From the NCBI RefSeq assembly GCF_007558725.1, contig NZ_VLPL01000004.1, forward strand, positions 1 to 64,000: 64,000 nucleotides of DNA. Direction: 5' to 3'. Every line of letters starts with the position of its first letter. The stretch's first letter is position 1. The DNA comes from Fluviicola chungangensis. GTDB lineage: Bacteria > Bacteroidota > Bacteroidia > Flavobacteriales_D > Crocinitomicaceae. The notes below the pieces were generated by a model that was not told the DNA's origin, ran no database searches, and saw nothing but the letters and a program-made list of their open reading frames with translations. This document shows positions 45,301-52,633 of the stretch, piece after piece. A program made the position numbers and the translations under genes.

Positions 45301-46688
45301 TAGTTCTTGTCCATTCTCACAATACGTGGAACAAATGTCCCGATCGTTTCTACCAATTCCTGCTGATTTCCCATGACCTGATGAATGTTCTTATAAGCCA
45401 TCGGAGCTTCATCTACTGCGCCTCCGATCAAACTGACACCGGCATTATTCAAGGTTTTCATCATCTCGCTTTTCGTGAACCTGCTTTTACATTCCGAGCG
45501 TGAGAACACGCGTCCGGCACCATGAGATGCTGAATTCAAACTGGAAGCATTTCCCAATCCACGGACAATAAACCCGGGTGCTGTCATACTTCCGGGAATG
45601 ATTCCCCATTCACCTAAACCGGCTGGTGTTGCACCTTTTCGATGCACAATACATGCTTTGTCATTAACGGTTTCTTTCCATGCAAAATTGTGGTGGTTCT
45701 CTATCGTCATCAACATGCGGAGCCCCAACTTTTTGGTCAATCGTGCGTGAATATCATCGTGACAAGCTTTTGCATATTCACCGGCAAGGTTCATGGCATT
45801 CCAGTACTCTTGTCCGTCGTGTGTGTCCAGGTTCAACCAGGCCAAATGCTGCACTTGTCTCGGCAACGGGCATTGTTTCACAGCCAATTGCGTGTATTGT
45901 TTAGCAATTGCTGCTCCCAAACCCCGTGAGCCGCTGTGACTCAACAAAGCAAAGTACTCTCCCGCAGGTATTCCTGCATCCGAAGCAGTAATCGTTACTG
46001 TTCCGAATTCCACAAAATGGTTTCCTCCGCCGGAAGTTCCCAACTGCTGGTATGCCTTGGTTTTCAACTTTCTCAAAAGTGGAATTTCGCGAAACAGCTT
46101 GCTTTCCATAATCGGATGATCGTGTTTGATCTTGTGTGTTTCATACATTCCGAACTTGGTATGTTCCGAAAGTAAATTCTCCAATTGATGTGTTTTTCCA
46201 TTGAAAAACGACGCCGGTGCATCGAAAATGCTCAGTGACATCCGGCAACCGATATCTACTCCGACCCCATAAGGAATCACCGCATTATCCGTTGCCAAAA
46301 CGCCTCCGATCGGTAAGCCGTAACCGTAATGTGCATCAGGCATTAAAGCTCCCTGAACTGAAACAGGTAATTTCAAAGCCTGGTAGAATTGATGTTTTGT
46401 TTTGTCATCAATTTCATTTTCGCCGTAGATCAAAAACGGTGATCGTTCGATCTTCAATTCGTTGAATTTCACCTCAACCGGTGCAATGAGTCCTTCTGCC
46501 ACCTTGCCCCAAATTCCATCTCCGATGTATTCATCCGGAGCGTAAAGCAATTCGGACAATTCTTTCAGAACGCGGTCTTTTGTTTCTCTTTTTTTATACC
46601 TGCTGATCAGCCCTAAGGCGATGTTTACAGAGTTGTCGTTGGGGAAGCCTATTTTCAACAGATCTTTCCCCTTAATCTTATTTCCCAT
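45300..46688 (-). CDS. rtcB: RNA 3'-phosphate/5'-OH ligase RtcB
   Basis: 462 residues from the ATG at 46688 (MGNKIKGKDLLKIGF); a longer frame from 46808 includes repeat-derived sequence and is unlikely. RtcB joins RNA ends with 2',3'-cyclic phosphate and 5'-OH, using GTP and Mn. Metal and active-site blocks are present: MPDAHYGYGLPIGGVLA, GVGVDIGCRM (metal Cys), SHSGSRGLGAAIAKQY, HRKGATPA (with the guanylylated His nearby) and SASHGAGRVFSR. Paired with prfH it belongs to the rRNA repair type rather than to tRNA splicing. No sigma-54 RtcR regulator is near; the upstream region carries palindromes instead. Confidence 0.93.
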   Translation of the reverse strand: MGNKIKGKDLLKIGFPNDNSVNIALGLISRYKKRETKDRVLKELSELLYAPDEYIGDGIWGKVAEGLIAPVEVKFNELKIERSPFLIYGENEIDDKTKHQFYQALKLPVSVQGALMPDAHYGYGLPIGGVLATDNAVIPYGVGVDIGCRMSLSIFDAPASFFNGKTHQLENLLSEHTKFGMYETHKIKHDHPIMESKLFREIPLLRKLKTKAYQQLGTSGGGNHFVEFGTVTITASDAGIPAGEYFALLSHSGSRGLGAAIAKQYTQLAVKQCPLPRQVQHLAWLNLDTHDGQEYWNAMNLAGEYAKACHDDIHARLTKKLGLRMLMTIENHHNFAWKETVNDKACIVHRKGATPAGLGEWGIIPGSMTAPGFIVRGLGNASSLNSASHGAGRVFSRSECKSRFTKSEMMKTLNNAGVSLIGGAVDEAPMAYKNIHQVMGNQQELVETIGTFVPRIVRMDKN

Positions 46689-46946
46689 TTTTCTTTCTTT
46701 GGGATCGAATCCTTTTTTACCACTGATGCACAGATAAAACATGGCACTTACCAGTCGCCATTTGAACTCCAAAAGCGAGTCCGGTAAGCGAGTCCGGTAA
46801 GCGAGCATAAAATCTGCGCATTTGTGGAAAAGTAATCATCGACTTGTCGATGCATCCAACAAAGGATTAATCCTGTTTTTGATTGCAGTCATTTCTGACC
46901 TTGATTAAAAGAGATTCCGGGAAATTTTGGTGGTACCTAAAACAAA
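46689..46946. promoter_or_regulatory. rtcB upstream region with palindromes and 13 bp repeats
   Basis: No gene is visible. It contains AAGCGAGTCCGGT twice in tandem plus a half copy (46773-46805), the inverted repeat CATCGACTTGTCGATG (46837-46852) and the perfect palindrome AGGATTAATCCT (46863-46874). The palindromes are plausible operators for the rtcB-prfH operon; this is inference. No exact -7 box is seen within this stretch. Confidence 0.5.
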
Positions 46947-46978
46947 AAAATCCGAAACCTCTAGGAGCTTCGGATTTT
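46947..46978 (-). terminator. Terminator between the 25-codon ORF and rtcB
   Basis: Perfect 10 bp stem AAAATCCGAA / TTCGGATTTT with a 12-nt loop that can fold further (CTC/GAG); on the minus strand it ends in seven T residues. It lies 26 nt after the stop of the small ORF at 47004. Confidence 0.8.
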
Positions 46979-47003
46979 CATATACAGATGATTTTATAAA
47001 TCG

Positions 47004-47081
47004 CTATTGAAAAACCCAAAGCCCGAGCACACAAGCATCTTTGCCTGTAGGAGCTCCTAATGTCGTACTGAAATTGATCAT
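47004..47081 (-). CDS. Small ORF, possible leader peptide or independent small gene
   Basis: 25 codons starting at the ATG at 47081 (MINFSTTLGAPTGKDACVLG, then LWVFQ). It is preceded by a perfect -7 box at 47138 and followed by a strong terminator, so the whole is a compact transcription unit of about 185 nt. The longer 100-codon frame that contains it begins upstream of the promoter box and is unlikely. It contains the palindrome TAGGAGCTCCTA (47048-47059), whose left half is complementary to the loop of the terminator. It may be a leader peptide that controls rtcB-prfH, or a small RNA/peptide gene. Confidence 0.4.
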   Translation of the reverse strand: MINFSTTLGAPTGKDACVLGLWVFQ

Positions 47082-47137
47082 TGCTTCGGTTTTTAAAATT
47101 GTTAATACTTGTTTTTGTCGACATCTTTTCGACAGCA

Positions 47138-47145
47138 CAAATGTA
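47138..47145 (-). promoter_or_regulatory. -7 box upstream of the 25-codon ORF
   Basis: TACATTTG on the minus strand, a perfect TAnnTTTG match, 56 nt before the ATG at 47081. The transcribed leader would contain a TGTCGA/TCGACA hairpin. No clear -33 element. Confidence 0.5.
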
Positions 47146-47327
47146 ACGCAAAAAAAATGATACGGTTGTGTGCGAATTGAAAAAAAAATTGGGGAGCGAC
47201 TGGTTATTACGTAGTAATAAGATTTTTTTGAGAAGCTCTTTTCTGTCTGCTTCTCGATACTTTTGCTGTCGTTTTTTTGAAAATTTGGGTTTAACCAGAA
47301 CCGCAAAAACTCGAAGTGACAGAACCT

Positions 47328-48251
47328 TTAAAATTTAATTTTCACCTGGTAGATCTTACTCAACCCGTTCGCTCCCTGGTTCACATATTCCTGGAATTCA
47401 GCTAGGTTTTTAAATGCTTTCGTCCCGATCTCGACACGTTTGCTGGTGAAGTACAAAGTCTCTGTTTTTTCATCATAAAAGGGGCAATATTCCATGTGTT
47501 TGCTGTTGATAATCGCTCCCAGATTTTCTGCTTTTTGCCACGTTCCTGTTGCATCTTTTTTGGCGATATATAAATCACCGCTTCCATTGCCATCCGGAGT
47601 ATTGTATTTGGTGTAAAGCAAGAAGCGCTCATCACTGGAAATGAAGGCATTGAATTCATATCCGGAGCTATTGATATTATCGTTCAACAAAACTGGTGAA
47701 GCATACTTTTTTCCGTTCCAGGTACAGAAATAAATATCGTCTTTTCCCTTCCCGGTTGTGGCATCCATCGTGAAATACAGGTTGTTGTTTTTGCTCAGTG
47801 TCGGGTAGAATTCATTGTTCTCCGAGTTCACTGATTTTCCGAGGTTAATCGGTTCGGACCAGGGATCCGGATTGGATTTTCGTTCAACGTACCAGATATC
47901 AAAATTTTTCTCAGTGACCTTCGTTCCTTTTTCAGGTCGGTCAGAAGCAAAATAAAGACGCAATCCGTCATCTGAGAGAAATGCTTCCATGTAGCTGTTT
48001 TCGTCGCAAAACGGGAGCAATTCGGGTTCGGTCCATTCGTTTTTTGTTTTTCGGATTCGCGCAAGTTGTGAAATAGTGCCGTCCGGACTTTGAACGGTGA
48101 AAAATGCTTCTGTTCCGTCTTTGGAAATGCAAAAATCACGCACATTCAGGAATTGGTTGAGGCTTTTATCGAACAGAGAGACGGAAAGGGAATCCTGTGC
48201 AAAAGAAAAGCAGGAAATGAATAGGATACAACTTAGTTTGAATCGCAGCAT
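47328..48251 (-). CDS. Exported WD40-like (TolB/PD40-type) beta-propeller protein
   Basis: 307 residues with a signal peptide (MLRFKLSCILFISCFSFAQ). The mature part shows repeated PD40-type blades: YMEAFLSDDGLRLYFASDRP, NEFYPTLSKNNNLYFTMDA, YEFNAFISSDERFLLYTKY and MEYCPFYDEKTETLYFTSKR, each ending in an aromatic-Thr/Ser-Lys motif typical of TolB-like propellers. Such proteins in Bacteroidetes often bind peptidoglycan or OmpA-like partners, but no such domain is fused here. Stand-alone gene; role unknown. Confidence 0.8.
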   Translation of the reverse strand: MLRFKLSCILFISCFSFAQDSLSVSLFDKSLNQFLNVRDFCISKDGTEAFFTVQSPDGTISQLARIRKTKNEWTEPELLPFCDENSYMEAFLSDDGLRLYFASDRPEKGTKVTEKNFDIWYVERKSNPDPWSEPINLGKSVNSENNEFYPTLSKNNNLYFTMDATTGKGKDDIYFCTWNGKKYASPVLLNDNINSSGYEFNAFISSDERFLLYTKYNTPDGNGSGDLYIAKKDATGTWQKAENLGAIINSKHMEYCPFYDEKTETLYFTSKRVEIGTKAFKNLAEFQEYVNQGANGLSKIYQVKIKF

Positions 48252-48332
48252 GGCTATGAATGTTTAATCGGTGAAAGTACGTAATTTGTGGTCGCAAAAG
48301 TTGTCAGAAAATGCAGGATTTTTGATCATCCG

Positions 48333-48359
48333 GTTGCTAATTTGCGATATAGCGAACAG
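48333..48359. repeat. 27 bp dispersed repeat, copy 2
   Basis: 26 of 27 positions match 29624-29650. Here it lies between the propeller gene and the sucC terminator, again in an intergenic region. Confidence 0.8.
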
Positions 48360-48412
48360 GGTAGTTACAGCACGGTTTCAGAAAGTTGCAAACCGGTTTA
48401 TGGGAAACAAAA

Positions 48413-48437
48413 AGCCCCGACATTTACCGTCAGGGCT
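48413..48437 (-). terminator. Terminator after sucC
   Basis: AGCCCCGAC / GTCAGGGCT stem with one G-U pair and a 7-nt loop; on the minus strand it is followed by TTTTTGTTTCC. It lies 24 bp after the sucC stop. Confidence 0.8.
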
Positions 48438-48460
48438 TCTATTTTATTCGTTGTTTTGAC

Positions 48461-49672
48461 TTACGCCAATACTTCTTTCACTTTATCTGCTGCTTCCTGC
48501 AACAACACTGCCGAATGCACATTCAATCCGGATTCATCAATGATTTTCTTCGCTTCAACAGCATTGGTCCCCTGCAAACGAACAATGATCGGAACCGGAA
48601 TGTTCCCGATACTCTTGTAAGCATCAACAACCCCTTGAGCCACACGGTCACAACGAACGATACCACCGAAGATATTGATCAAAATTGCTTTTACGTTCGG
48701 GTCCTTCAAAATAATGTGGAATGCTTTTTCAACACGTTCAGCATCTGCCGTTCCTCCTACATCCAGGAAGTTCGCAGGATTACCACCTGAATACTTGATG
48801 ATATCCATTGTTGCCATTGCCAATCCGGCCCCGTTTACCATACAAGCCACGTTTCCGTCCAGTTTCACGAAATTCAATCCTGCTGCATCAGCTTCTACAT
48901 CCAATGGATCTTCTTCTGAAGTATCACGCATAGCTGCATAGTCCGGGTGACGGTACAATCCGTTTCCATCCAATGTCACTTTCGCGTCTACTGCAATGAT
49001 CTTGTTATCCGAAGTTTTCAATACCGGGTTGATCTCGAACATTGCCGCATCACACCCTTCGTAAGCATTGTACAAATTCACAACGAATTTCGTCATTTGC
49101 TTGAATGCTTCTCCTGACAATCCCAGGTTGAACGCGATCTTACGCGCCTGGAATGCCTGAATTCCCACACGTGGATCGATTTCTTCTTTGAAAATCAAGT
49201 GTGGTGTATCGTGAGCTACTGTTTCAATATCCATTCCTCCTTCAGTGGAGTACATGATCGTATTGCGGCCTTTTTCACGGTCCAGCAAAACCGACATGTA
49301 AAACTCTTCTACTTCAGCTTCTCCCGGATAATACACATCTTCAGCCAACAAAATTTTGTTAACCAATTTTCCTTTTCCGTTTGTTTGAGCTGTTTCAAGG
49401 TGTCCCCCAAGGATTCCTTTTACTTTTTCTTCTACCTGGTCAATACCTTTTGCCAAAACTACACCATGGGAACCTGTTTCCTGAACGATCCCTTTACCGC
49501 GACCTCCAGCGTGGATCTGTGCTTTTACCACATACCAGCCTGTTCCTGTTTCTTCTGTCAATTTTTTAGCTGCAGCGACTGCATCTTCTACTTTTTCTAC
49601 AACAATTCCGCGCTGGATTGCCACGCCGTATTTTTGTAAAATTGATTTTCCTTGATATTCGTGTAAGTTCAT
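48461..49672 (-). CDS. sucC: Succinate-CoA ligase (ADP-forming) beta subunit
   Basis: A 403-residue ATP-grasp enzyme of the citric acid cycle. It starts MNLHEYQGKSILQKYGVAI, the normal SucC N-terminus, and has KAQIHAGGRGKGI (nucleotide binding), FEINPVLKTSDNKIIAVDAK (Mg binding) and NFLDVGGTADAERVEKAF (CoA domain, beta-alpha contact). With the SucD alpha subunit it converts succinyl-CoA to succinate and makes ATP. The alpha subunit gene is not adjacent, as often in Bacteroidetes. Single gene with its own terminator. Confidence 0.95.
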   Translation of the reverse strand: MNLHEYQGKSILQKYGVAIQRGIVVEKVEDAVAAAKKLTEETGTGWYVVKAQIHAGGRGKGIVQETGSHGVVLAKGIDQVEEKVKGILGGHLETAQTNGKGKLVNKILLAEDVYYPGEAEVEEFYMSVLLDREKGRNTIMYSTEGGMDIETVAHDTPHLIFKEEIDPRVGIQAFQARKIAFNLGLSGEAFKQMTKFVVNLYNAYEGCDAAMFEINPVLKTSDNKIIAVDAKVTLDGNGLYRHPDYAAMRDTSEEDPLDVEADAAGLNFVKLDGNVACMVNGAGLAMATMDIIKYSGGNPANFLDVGGTADAERVEKAFHIILKDPNVKAILINIFGGIVRCDRVAQGVVDAYKSIGNIPVPIIVRLQGTNAVEAKKIIDESGLNVHSAVLLQEAADKVKEVLA

Positions 49673-49860
49673 GACAACTTTTTAAATTTTTGGTGCGCTA
49701 AAGGTAAACATTAAATTCTTTTGCGCGTCATAGAAATGAGTGAATTATCTATATCTTTTTCATGAATTAATTTCAGGAAATAATCTAGTTTGAATAACTC
49801 GATAATTTATTTCATTTTTTCGAATAAACCTTATTACTGTTATTTACAAAACATTTTACT

Positions 49861-49868
49861 TACATTTG
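49861..49868 (+). promoter_or_regulatory. -7 box of the phhA leader transcript
   Basis: TACATTTG is a perfect TAnnTTTG box and ends 4 nt before the ATG of the leader peptide, so the leader mRNA is probably leaderless. A -33 element is not obvious. Confidence 0.7.
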
Positions 49869-49872
49869 CCTC

Positions 49873-49935
49873 ATGAACAAACAAATGCACATCAGCACTT
49901 ATTATTATCAGTTTCTGAATCCAGGAACCGAATAA
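49873..49935 (+). CDS. Tyr-rich leader peptide of the phhA attenuator
   Basis: A 20-codon ORF (ATG 49873, stop TAA 49933-49935). It begins MNKQMHIST, then three tandem Tyr codons TAT TAT TAT (49900-49908), Gln, Phe (49912-49914) and LNPGTE. It is not followed by a coding frame but by a strong terminator and then phenylalanine hydroxylase, the enzyme that makes tyrosine. This is the layout of amino-acid leader peptides such as those of trp or phe operons: ribosome position on the Tyr codons would report the level of charged tRNA-Tyr. The ORF is too short for a normal gene call. The match of codons to the downstream enzyme makes the role very likely. Confidence 0.85.
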   Translation: MNKQMHISTYYYQFLNPGTE

Positions 49936-49993
49936 GTCGTTGTGCAAACTTTATAGCTGTGAAGCCCGGTTCTTTTTGAGCCGGGCTTTTTTT
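49911..49993 (+). promoter_or_regulatory. Transcription attenuator (segments 1:2, 2:3, 3:4) controlling phhA-phhB
   Basis: Four segments can pair alternately. Segment 1 GTTTCTG (49911-49917) with segment 2 CAGGAAC (49922-49928), 7 bp, 4-nt loop. Segment 2 AGGAACCG (49923-49930) with segment 3 CGGTTCTT (49967-49974), 8 bp, the antiterminator. Segment 3/4 is the terminator: AAGCCCGGTTC (49962-49972) with GAGCCGGGCTT (49978-49988), 11 bp, loop of five T, followed by a T run to 49993. A ribosome stalled on the Tyr codons would cover segment 1, free segment 2 for segment 3 and allow read-through. Confidence 0.8.
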
Positions 49994-50016
49994 ATTCACT
50001 CATTTTTTCATTTGAA

Positions 50017-50751
50017 ATGAAACAACAATTTGAAAAGTACACCCTGGAAGACCTTGCGGTTTGGTCGCTATTATTTGAGCGGCAGGTAGACAATCTGAAA
50101 CAGAAAGCATGCTCCGATTACCTGCAATCATTGGAACAAATGCAAGAAGTATTGAATGCGGATGAATTGCCGGATTTTGAGCGGATCAATCACTGGTTCA
50201 AAAAAAATACCGGGTGGGAAATCTATTGTGTTCCGGGATTGATCGACGTGGAAGATTTCTTCGATCTGCTGGCTGAAAAGAAATTCCCCTCATCTACCTG
50301 GCTGCGCTCAAAAGATAAGCTGGATTACTTGGAAGAACCGGATATGTTTCACGATATATTCGGACATGTTCCCCTGCTCTCCAATCCGACTTATTCCGAT
50401 TTTGTTCATGAATTCGGGAAACTGGGAAAACAACACAAAGGAAATACACAACTGGTTACGGAATTGCAGCGCTTATATTGGTTTACCATTGAGTTCGGAC
50501 TTATTTCAGAACAGGAGCAACTGCGCATTTTCGGAGCCGGGATCATTTCTTCTTTTCATGAATCGGTTTCCAGTATTTCAGGTAACGGAACAATCCACCT
50601 GGACTTTGACCTGAAAACCATTCTTGGAACAGCTTTCTGCACCAGTGAGATCCAGCAGAAATACTTTGTCATCAACAATATGGAACAGTTAAAAAACGCA
50701 ATTGAAATACTTACAAATACATATTCCCATGAATTGGAGCATCATAATTAA
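50017..50751 (+). CDS. phhA: Phenylalanine 4-monooxygenase
   Basis: A 244-residue bacterial-type aromatic amino acid hydroxylase. It converts phenylalanine to tyrosine with O2 and a tetrahydropterin cofactor. The iron ligands are visible: His112 and His117 in EPDMFHDIFGHVPLL and Glu159 in YWFTIEFGL. There is no N-terminal regulatory ACT domain, as in other bacterial forms. It is preceded by the Tyr leader peptide and attenuator and overlaps phhB by 23 bp. The attenuator fits product control: low tyrosine switches on the enzyme that makes it. The length is slightly below the usual 260-300 residues. Confidence 0.95.
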   Translation: MKQQFEKYTLEDLAVWSLLFERQVDNLKQKACSDYLQSLEQMQEVLNADELPDFERINHWFKKNTGWEIYCVPGLIDVEDFFDLLAEKKFPSSTWLRSKDKLDYLEEPDMFHDIFGHVPLLSNPTYSDFVHEFGKLGKQHKGNTQLVTELQRLYWFTIEFGLISEQEQLRIFGAGIISSFHESVSSISGNGTIHLDFDLKTILGTAFCTSEIQQKYFVINNMEQLKNAIEILTNTYSHELEHHN

Positions 50752-50992
50752 TAGCTACCGAACCGTCATCCATTTCTCCAATCAGACAGAGCTTGCCTTC
50801 TTTCTTGTTGAAGTGGCTCGATTAGCGGACCAAATGGACCATCATCCGGATATGACCATCAGGCATTGCAATGAATTAAGTATTGCTGTGTATTCTCACG
50901 ACCAGCAACGGATTACCCAACGGGATGAGCGACTGGTGCATGGAATCAATGCCATCTATGACAAATGGAACACAAAAAAAGCGGATGAATAA
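50729..50992 (+). CDS. phhB: Pterin-4a-carbinolamine dehydratase
   Basis: 87 residues from the ATG at 50729 (MNWSIIINSYRTVIHF), which matches the usual start; an in-frame ATG at 50702 would add nine residues inside phhA. The catalytic motif is ADQMDHHPDM (His38, His39, Pro40), followed by the second His in YSHD and the RD near the end (TQRDERL). It dehydrates the 4a-hydroxy-tetrahydropterin made by PhhA, so that the cofactor can be recycled. The 23 bp overlap with phhA shows tight coupling. Its last codons lie inside the terminator hairpin. Confidence 0.92.
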   Translation: MNWSIIINSYRTVIHFSNQTELAFFLVEVARLADQMDHHPDMTIRHCNELSIAVYSHDQQRITQRDERLVHGINAIYDKWNTKKADE

Positions 50993-51007
50993 TCCGCTTT
51001 TTTTGTG
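50971..51007. terminator. Bidirectional terminator between phhB and accC
   Basis: Perfect 16 bp stem: CACAAAAAAAGCGGAT / ATCCGCTTTTTTTGTG with a 5-nt loop. The 5' arm and loop include the last codons and stop of phhB. It has A and T runs in both directions, so it can serve the convergent accC too. Confidence 0.9.
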
Positions 51008-51028
51008 TTCCATATGCTTTATTCGCAA

Positions 51029-52513
51029 TCAATGTGCATGTAATTTCCAGGTAGAACTAATGTTTCTCGAAGCCGCATTTTTATTTGCTTTTTCTGTCAG
51101 GTCCTTCCATATCTGCCAGATTCCTGCTTCCAATGCGTGTTTCTCATCGGTGAACATGTCCCACATCACAGTTGAATCCTGGAAATAATGTTTTACAAAA
51201 TTCGTATCGAAATCTCCAGACCGGAATGCCGGGTGCATCATCACAAACTTTCCGAAATCCAGGGTTGTTTTCAATCCGGAAATTTCGTAATTATTAATTG
51301 CTGTGATCATTTTTTCCATGGCTTCCTCACGCGTGTCTCCCCGAACAACCAACTTTGCAATCATCGGATCATAATAGATCGGAACCTCCATTCCTTCCTC
51401 AAAGGCATCATCTACACGCGCCAAGTCTTTGCGCGGTCTGCGGTACCTGTTCAATGTCCCGATATCCGGAATAAATCCATTCAACGTATCTTCTGCGTAA
51501 ACCCGAACTTCGATGGAATGTCCGTGAATCTGTAATTCATCCTGCAATTTCGGCAAACGCTCGCCGCGTGCTACGCGTACCTGCCATTCTACCAAATCTG
51601 TCCCGGTAATTTCTTCCGTAACCGGATGCTCTACCTGCAAACGCGTATTCATTTCCAGGAAATAGAAATTTAAGTCCGCGTCCAATAAGAACTCCACCGT
51701 TCCGGCGCCTTCATAATTACAAGCCTTGCAAACTGCAACCGCAGCTTCTCCCATTCGTTTGCGCAATTCAGGAGTTAAGACTGCAGAAGGAGCTTCCTCA
51801 ATCACTTTTTGATGGCGACGCTGAATAGAACATTCGCGTTCAAACAAATAAACGGTATTTCCCAACTGATCAGCAAAAACCTGGATTTCGATGTGACGTG
51901 GTTTTGTAACGAATTTCTCAATAAAAACCGCATCGTCCCCAAAGGAAGAGCGTGCCTCGCTTTGGGCCATTTTCATCTGTTCTTCAAATTCAGCTACATT
52001 TTCAACCAGGCGCATTCCTTTTCCGCCACCTCCGGCAGATGCTTTGATCAAAATTGGAAAACCAACTTCCGCTGCGATTTTTTTAGCTGCTTCCACGTCG
52101 GTGATTGCTTCATCCACTCCGGGAACCAAGGGAACGTTGTAGTTCTTTACCGCTTGTTTCGCAGAAAGCTTATCGCCCATAATCTCCATTGCTTCCGGAG
52201 AAGGTCCGATAAATTTGATCCCCGCTTCTTTCACTTTTCGCGCAAAGCCGGCATTTTCAGACAAGAAACCATATCCCGGGTGAATTCCTTCAACGCCCAA
52301 TTCCTTACAATATTTTAAGATCAGGTCCTGCTGCAAATAAGATTCCGAAGAAGGTGATTTTCCAACATACACTGCTTCGTCAGCTTCATGAACATGCGGG
52401 GCATTGGCATCTGCGTCCGAATAAATCGCAACGGTTGCAATGTTCATTTTCTTTAATGTGCGAATAACTCTTCGAGCTATTTCTCCTCTATTTGCAATTA
52501 AAACTTTTTTCAT
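51029..52513 (-). CDS. accC: Biotin carboxylase of an acyl-CoA carboxylase
   Basis: A 494-residue ATP-grasp enzyme that carboxylates biotin on a carrier protein. It starts MKKVLIANRGEIARRVIRTL, the usual N-terminus, with KASAGGGGKGMRLV (ATP), ECSIQRRHQKVIEEAPS and FLEMNTRLQVEHPVTEEITG (catalytic). It is about 45 residues longer than E. coli AccC, with a C-terminal tail (TVMWDMFTDEKHALEAGIWQ) of the kind found in the biotin carboxylase subunits of Bacteroidetes acyl-CoA (acetyl/propionyl) carboxylases. The carrier and carboxyltransferase genes are not near. It lies 120 bp downstream of tamB on the same strand. Confidence 0.9.
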   Translation of the reverse strand: MKKVLIANRGEIARRVIRTLKKMNIATVAIYSDADANAPHVHEADEAVYVGKSPSSESYLQQDLILKYCKELGVEGIHPGYGFLSENAGFARKVKEAGIKFIGPSPEAMEIMGDKLSAKQAVKNYNVPLVPGVDEAITDVEAAKKIAAEVGFPILIKASAGGGGKGMRLVENVAEFEEQMKMAQSEARSSFGDDAVFIEKFVTKPRHIEIQVFADQLGNTVYLFERECSIQRRHQKVIEEAPSAVLTPELRKRMGEAAVAVCKACNYEGAGTVEFLLDADLNFYFLEMNTRLQVEHPVTEEITGTDLVEWQVRVARGERLPKLQDELQIHGHSIEVRVYAEDTLNGFIPDIGTLNRYRRPRKDLARVDDAFEEGMEVPIYYDPMIAKLVVRGDTREEAMEKMITAINNYEISGLKTTLDFGKFVMMHPAFRSGDFDTNFVKHYFQDSTVMWDMFTDEKHALEAGIWQIWKDLTEKANKNAASRNISSTWKLHAH

Positions 52514-52633
52514 AGATCATTTCAATGGCGGTAAAAATACTGAAAGTGCAATTAATGACCTATACAAGACCGGAATACTTTCCCAACAAAATGCAAGATT
52601 AGATGTCGCCAAGCATTTTAGTAATGGCACAAA

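Noticed and set aside
46689-46808. 40-codon N-terminal extension of rtcB
   Set aside because: It is made partly of 13 bp repeats and does not fit the family; the ATG at 46688 gives the normal RtcB start.
47004-47306. 100-residue reading of the frame upstream of rtcB
   Set aside because: Its first 75 codons lie in or upstream of the -7 box and are low-complexity; only the last 25 codons (47004-47081) look possible.
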